Source: an uncultured Bacillota bacterium (lineage in GTDB: Bacteria > Bacillota > Clostridia > Peptostreptococcales > Anaerovoracaceae). From it: a stretch of DNA of 6,057 bases. The position numbers and the translations under genes were made by a program. Below the pieces are notes generated by a model. That model did no database searches. It was not told the DNA's origin and worked only from the letters and a program-made list of their open reading frames with translations. Within the stretch, counting starts at the first letter, position 1. Every line of letters starts with the position of its first letter. Shown piece after piece: positions 5,305 to 6,057 of this stretch. Location of the stretch: assembly GCA_946410475.1 (NCBI GenBank), contig CAMKAM010000089.1, positions 1-6,057 on the forward strand, written 5' to 3'.

Positions 5305-6007
5305 AAGCAAGGTGTTCGGCAGGAAAAGATTCGTGCTCGAACTAGTGGAGGAATACGGATTCATAAGGAACTGTCCGTCTGCGGAGCAGGCGAGCGGCGC
5401 CAGGTATCATGATGAGATAAGCTTCATGGACGGCGATTTCCGAGCGTCGATCGACATCACTTCGGAGGGCGAGCTTCGGGGCAGCGTCATCGATGTGATG
5501 AACGAGGAGGAATACGCGCCGCTCAGAGCTGCCGGGATGAACGGGGCTTACGTGAACACGGTAAGGGCGGCATATGAAGAGGTCCTGAAGGACATCGCAG
5601 AGAAGTGCTGCGTCGATGTCCTTTTCACGGCGGATCAGACGAACAGGATCGCGGCGCTGATAAGGGATGAGTACGGAGTGGAGCCGGACTTTCCGTGGAA
5701 GAAGCAGCCGAACGATTCAGCCGGAGTATTCCGCCATGAGGATACGAGGAAGTGGTTCGGGATCGTGATGAACATCAGGCGCGGCCTGCTCGAAACGGAC
5801 GCTGATGAGGGGATGACCGACGTCATGAACCTGAAGATAGAGCCGGGGGATCTGGAGTGGCTTACTGAGAAAGACGGGATCTATCCTGCTTACCACATGA
5901 ACCACAGGAACTGGATCTCGGTCATGCTCGACGACACTCTCGACGACGGCACGGTCATGCAGCTCGTACGGATGAGCTACGAGATGACGGACAAAAAAAG
6001 AACGTGA
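5294..6007 (+). CDS. MmcQ/YjbR family protein with extra N-terminal domain
   Basis: A 237-aa cytoplasmic protein. The C-terminal half (about 116-234) is a MmcQ/YjbR (DUF419) domain, a CyaY-like fold annotated as DNA-binding, although its cellular role is unclear. Seen hallmarks: VFRHEDTRKWFGIVM (145-159), VMNLKIEPGD (177-186), GIYPAYHMNHRNWISVMLD (195-213) and MSYEMT (227-232). The N-terminal part (about 10-105) with FMDGDFRASIDI (44-55), a GSVIDV strand (63-68) and EEEYAPLR (71-78) resembles the extra domain of longer, roughly 230-aa, Firmicutes-type members, from memory. TAGGA 8 nt before the ATG at 5294 serves as RBS; a GAGGA directly abutting the ATG is too close. Last gene of the probable antiporter operon; a functional link to ion transport is not evident. 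Confidence 0.88.
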   Translation: MDIESKVFGRKRFVLELVEEYGFIRNCPSAEQASGARYHDEISFMDGDFRASIDITSEGELRGSVIDVMNEEEYAPLRAAGMNGAYVNTVRAAYEEVLKDIAEKCCVDVLFTADQTNRIAALIRDEYGVEPDFPWKKQPNDSAGVFRHEDTRKWFGIVMNIRRGLLETDADEGMTDVMNLKIEPGDLEWLTEKDGIYPAYHMNHRNWISVMLDDTLDDGTVMQLVRMSYEMTDKKRT

Positions 6008-6057
6008 TAGAAACTGCCGCTTTGATATGGTAAGATGGAATAGACAGATAATTCCGC

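Noticed and set aside
6022..6052. Possible promoter after the last gene (TTGATA with GATAAT, or extended -10 TGGTAAGAT)
   Set aside because: The spacing of 19 bp is poor, the alternative -10 lacks a -35, and the downstream gene is outside the window, so it cannot be supported.
1..6057. CRISPR array, insertion sequence, tRNA or rRNA
   Set aside because: No regularly spaced long repeats, transposase-like frame, terminal repeats with target duplication, or tRNA/rRNA signatures were seen on either strand.

Overview
The window looks like chromosomal DNA from an anaerobic, fermentative bacterium of moderately high GC content (mid-fifties percent by eye, not computed). Evidence is two CoA-transferases of fermentation type, sigma70-like promoters, Shine-Dalgarno sites and a cobalamin riboswitch. 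Frequent AGG (Arg) and ATA (Ile) codons despite the GC content recall Synergistota or some mid-GC Clostridia. The sequence alone does not settle the taxon, and I hold this placement weakly.

Layout. (1) Bases 3-650, plus strand: the 3' half of an acetyl-CoA hydrolase/transferase-family CoA-transferase (4-hydroxybutyrate or butyryl-CoA:acetate type), cut by the left edge. (2) Bases 682-2271, minus strand, convergent with the first gene across 31 bp: a complete propionate/acetate CoA-transferase (Pct type, 529 aa, catalytic Glu324). (3) Bases 2272-2801: a dense 530-bp regulatory region. Read on the minus strand from its right-hand end it holds a sigma70-like promoter whose -35 lies in a perfect 11-bp-arm inverted repeat, then a well-conserved cobalamin (B12) riboswitch, a hairpin, an intrinsic terminator, and the ribosome binding site of the Pct gene. 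At its right end lies a separate, divergent promoter for the next gene. (4) Bases 2802-6007, plus strand: a probable three-gene operon of a CPA1-type Na+/H+ antiporter with a roughly 300-residue cytoplasmic tail, a 91-aa protein of unknown function, and a two-domain MmcQ/YjbR-family protein. A 16-codon mini-ORF overlaps the start of the last gene. The final 50 bp hold no gene I can support.

How it fits together. The most striking point is that the only gene directly downstream of the B12 riboswitch is a propionate-type CoA-transferase, not a cobalamin synthesis or transport gene. Riboswitch control by termination would make the enzyme rise when B12 is scarce. By analogy with B12-independent isozymes such as MetE, this suggests a switch from a B12-dependent to a B12-independent fermentation route. 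That metabolic reading is inference; the riboswitch and its position are seen directly. The antiporter operon is divergent and appears to be a separate ion/pH homeostasis unit, with a promoter placed so that its mRNA could be leaderless.
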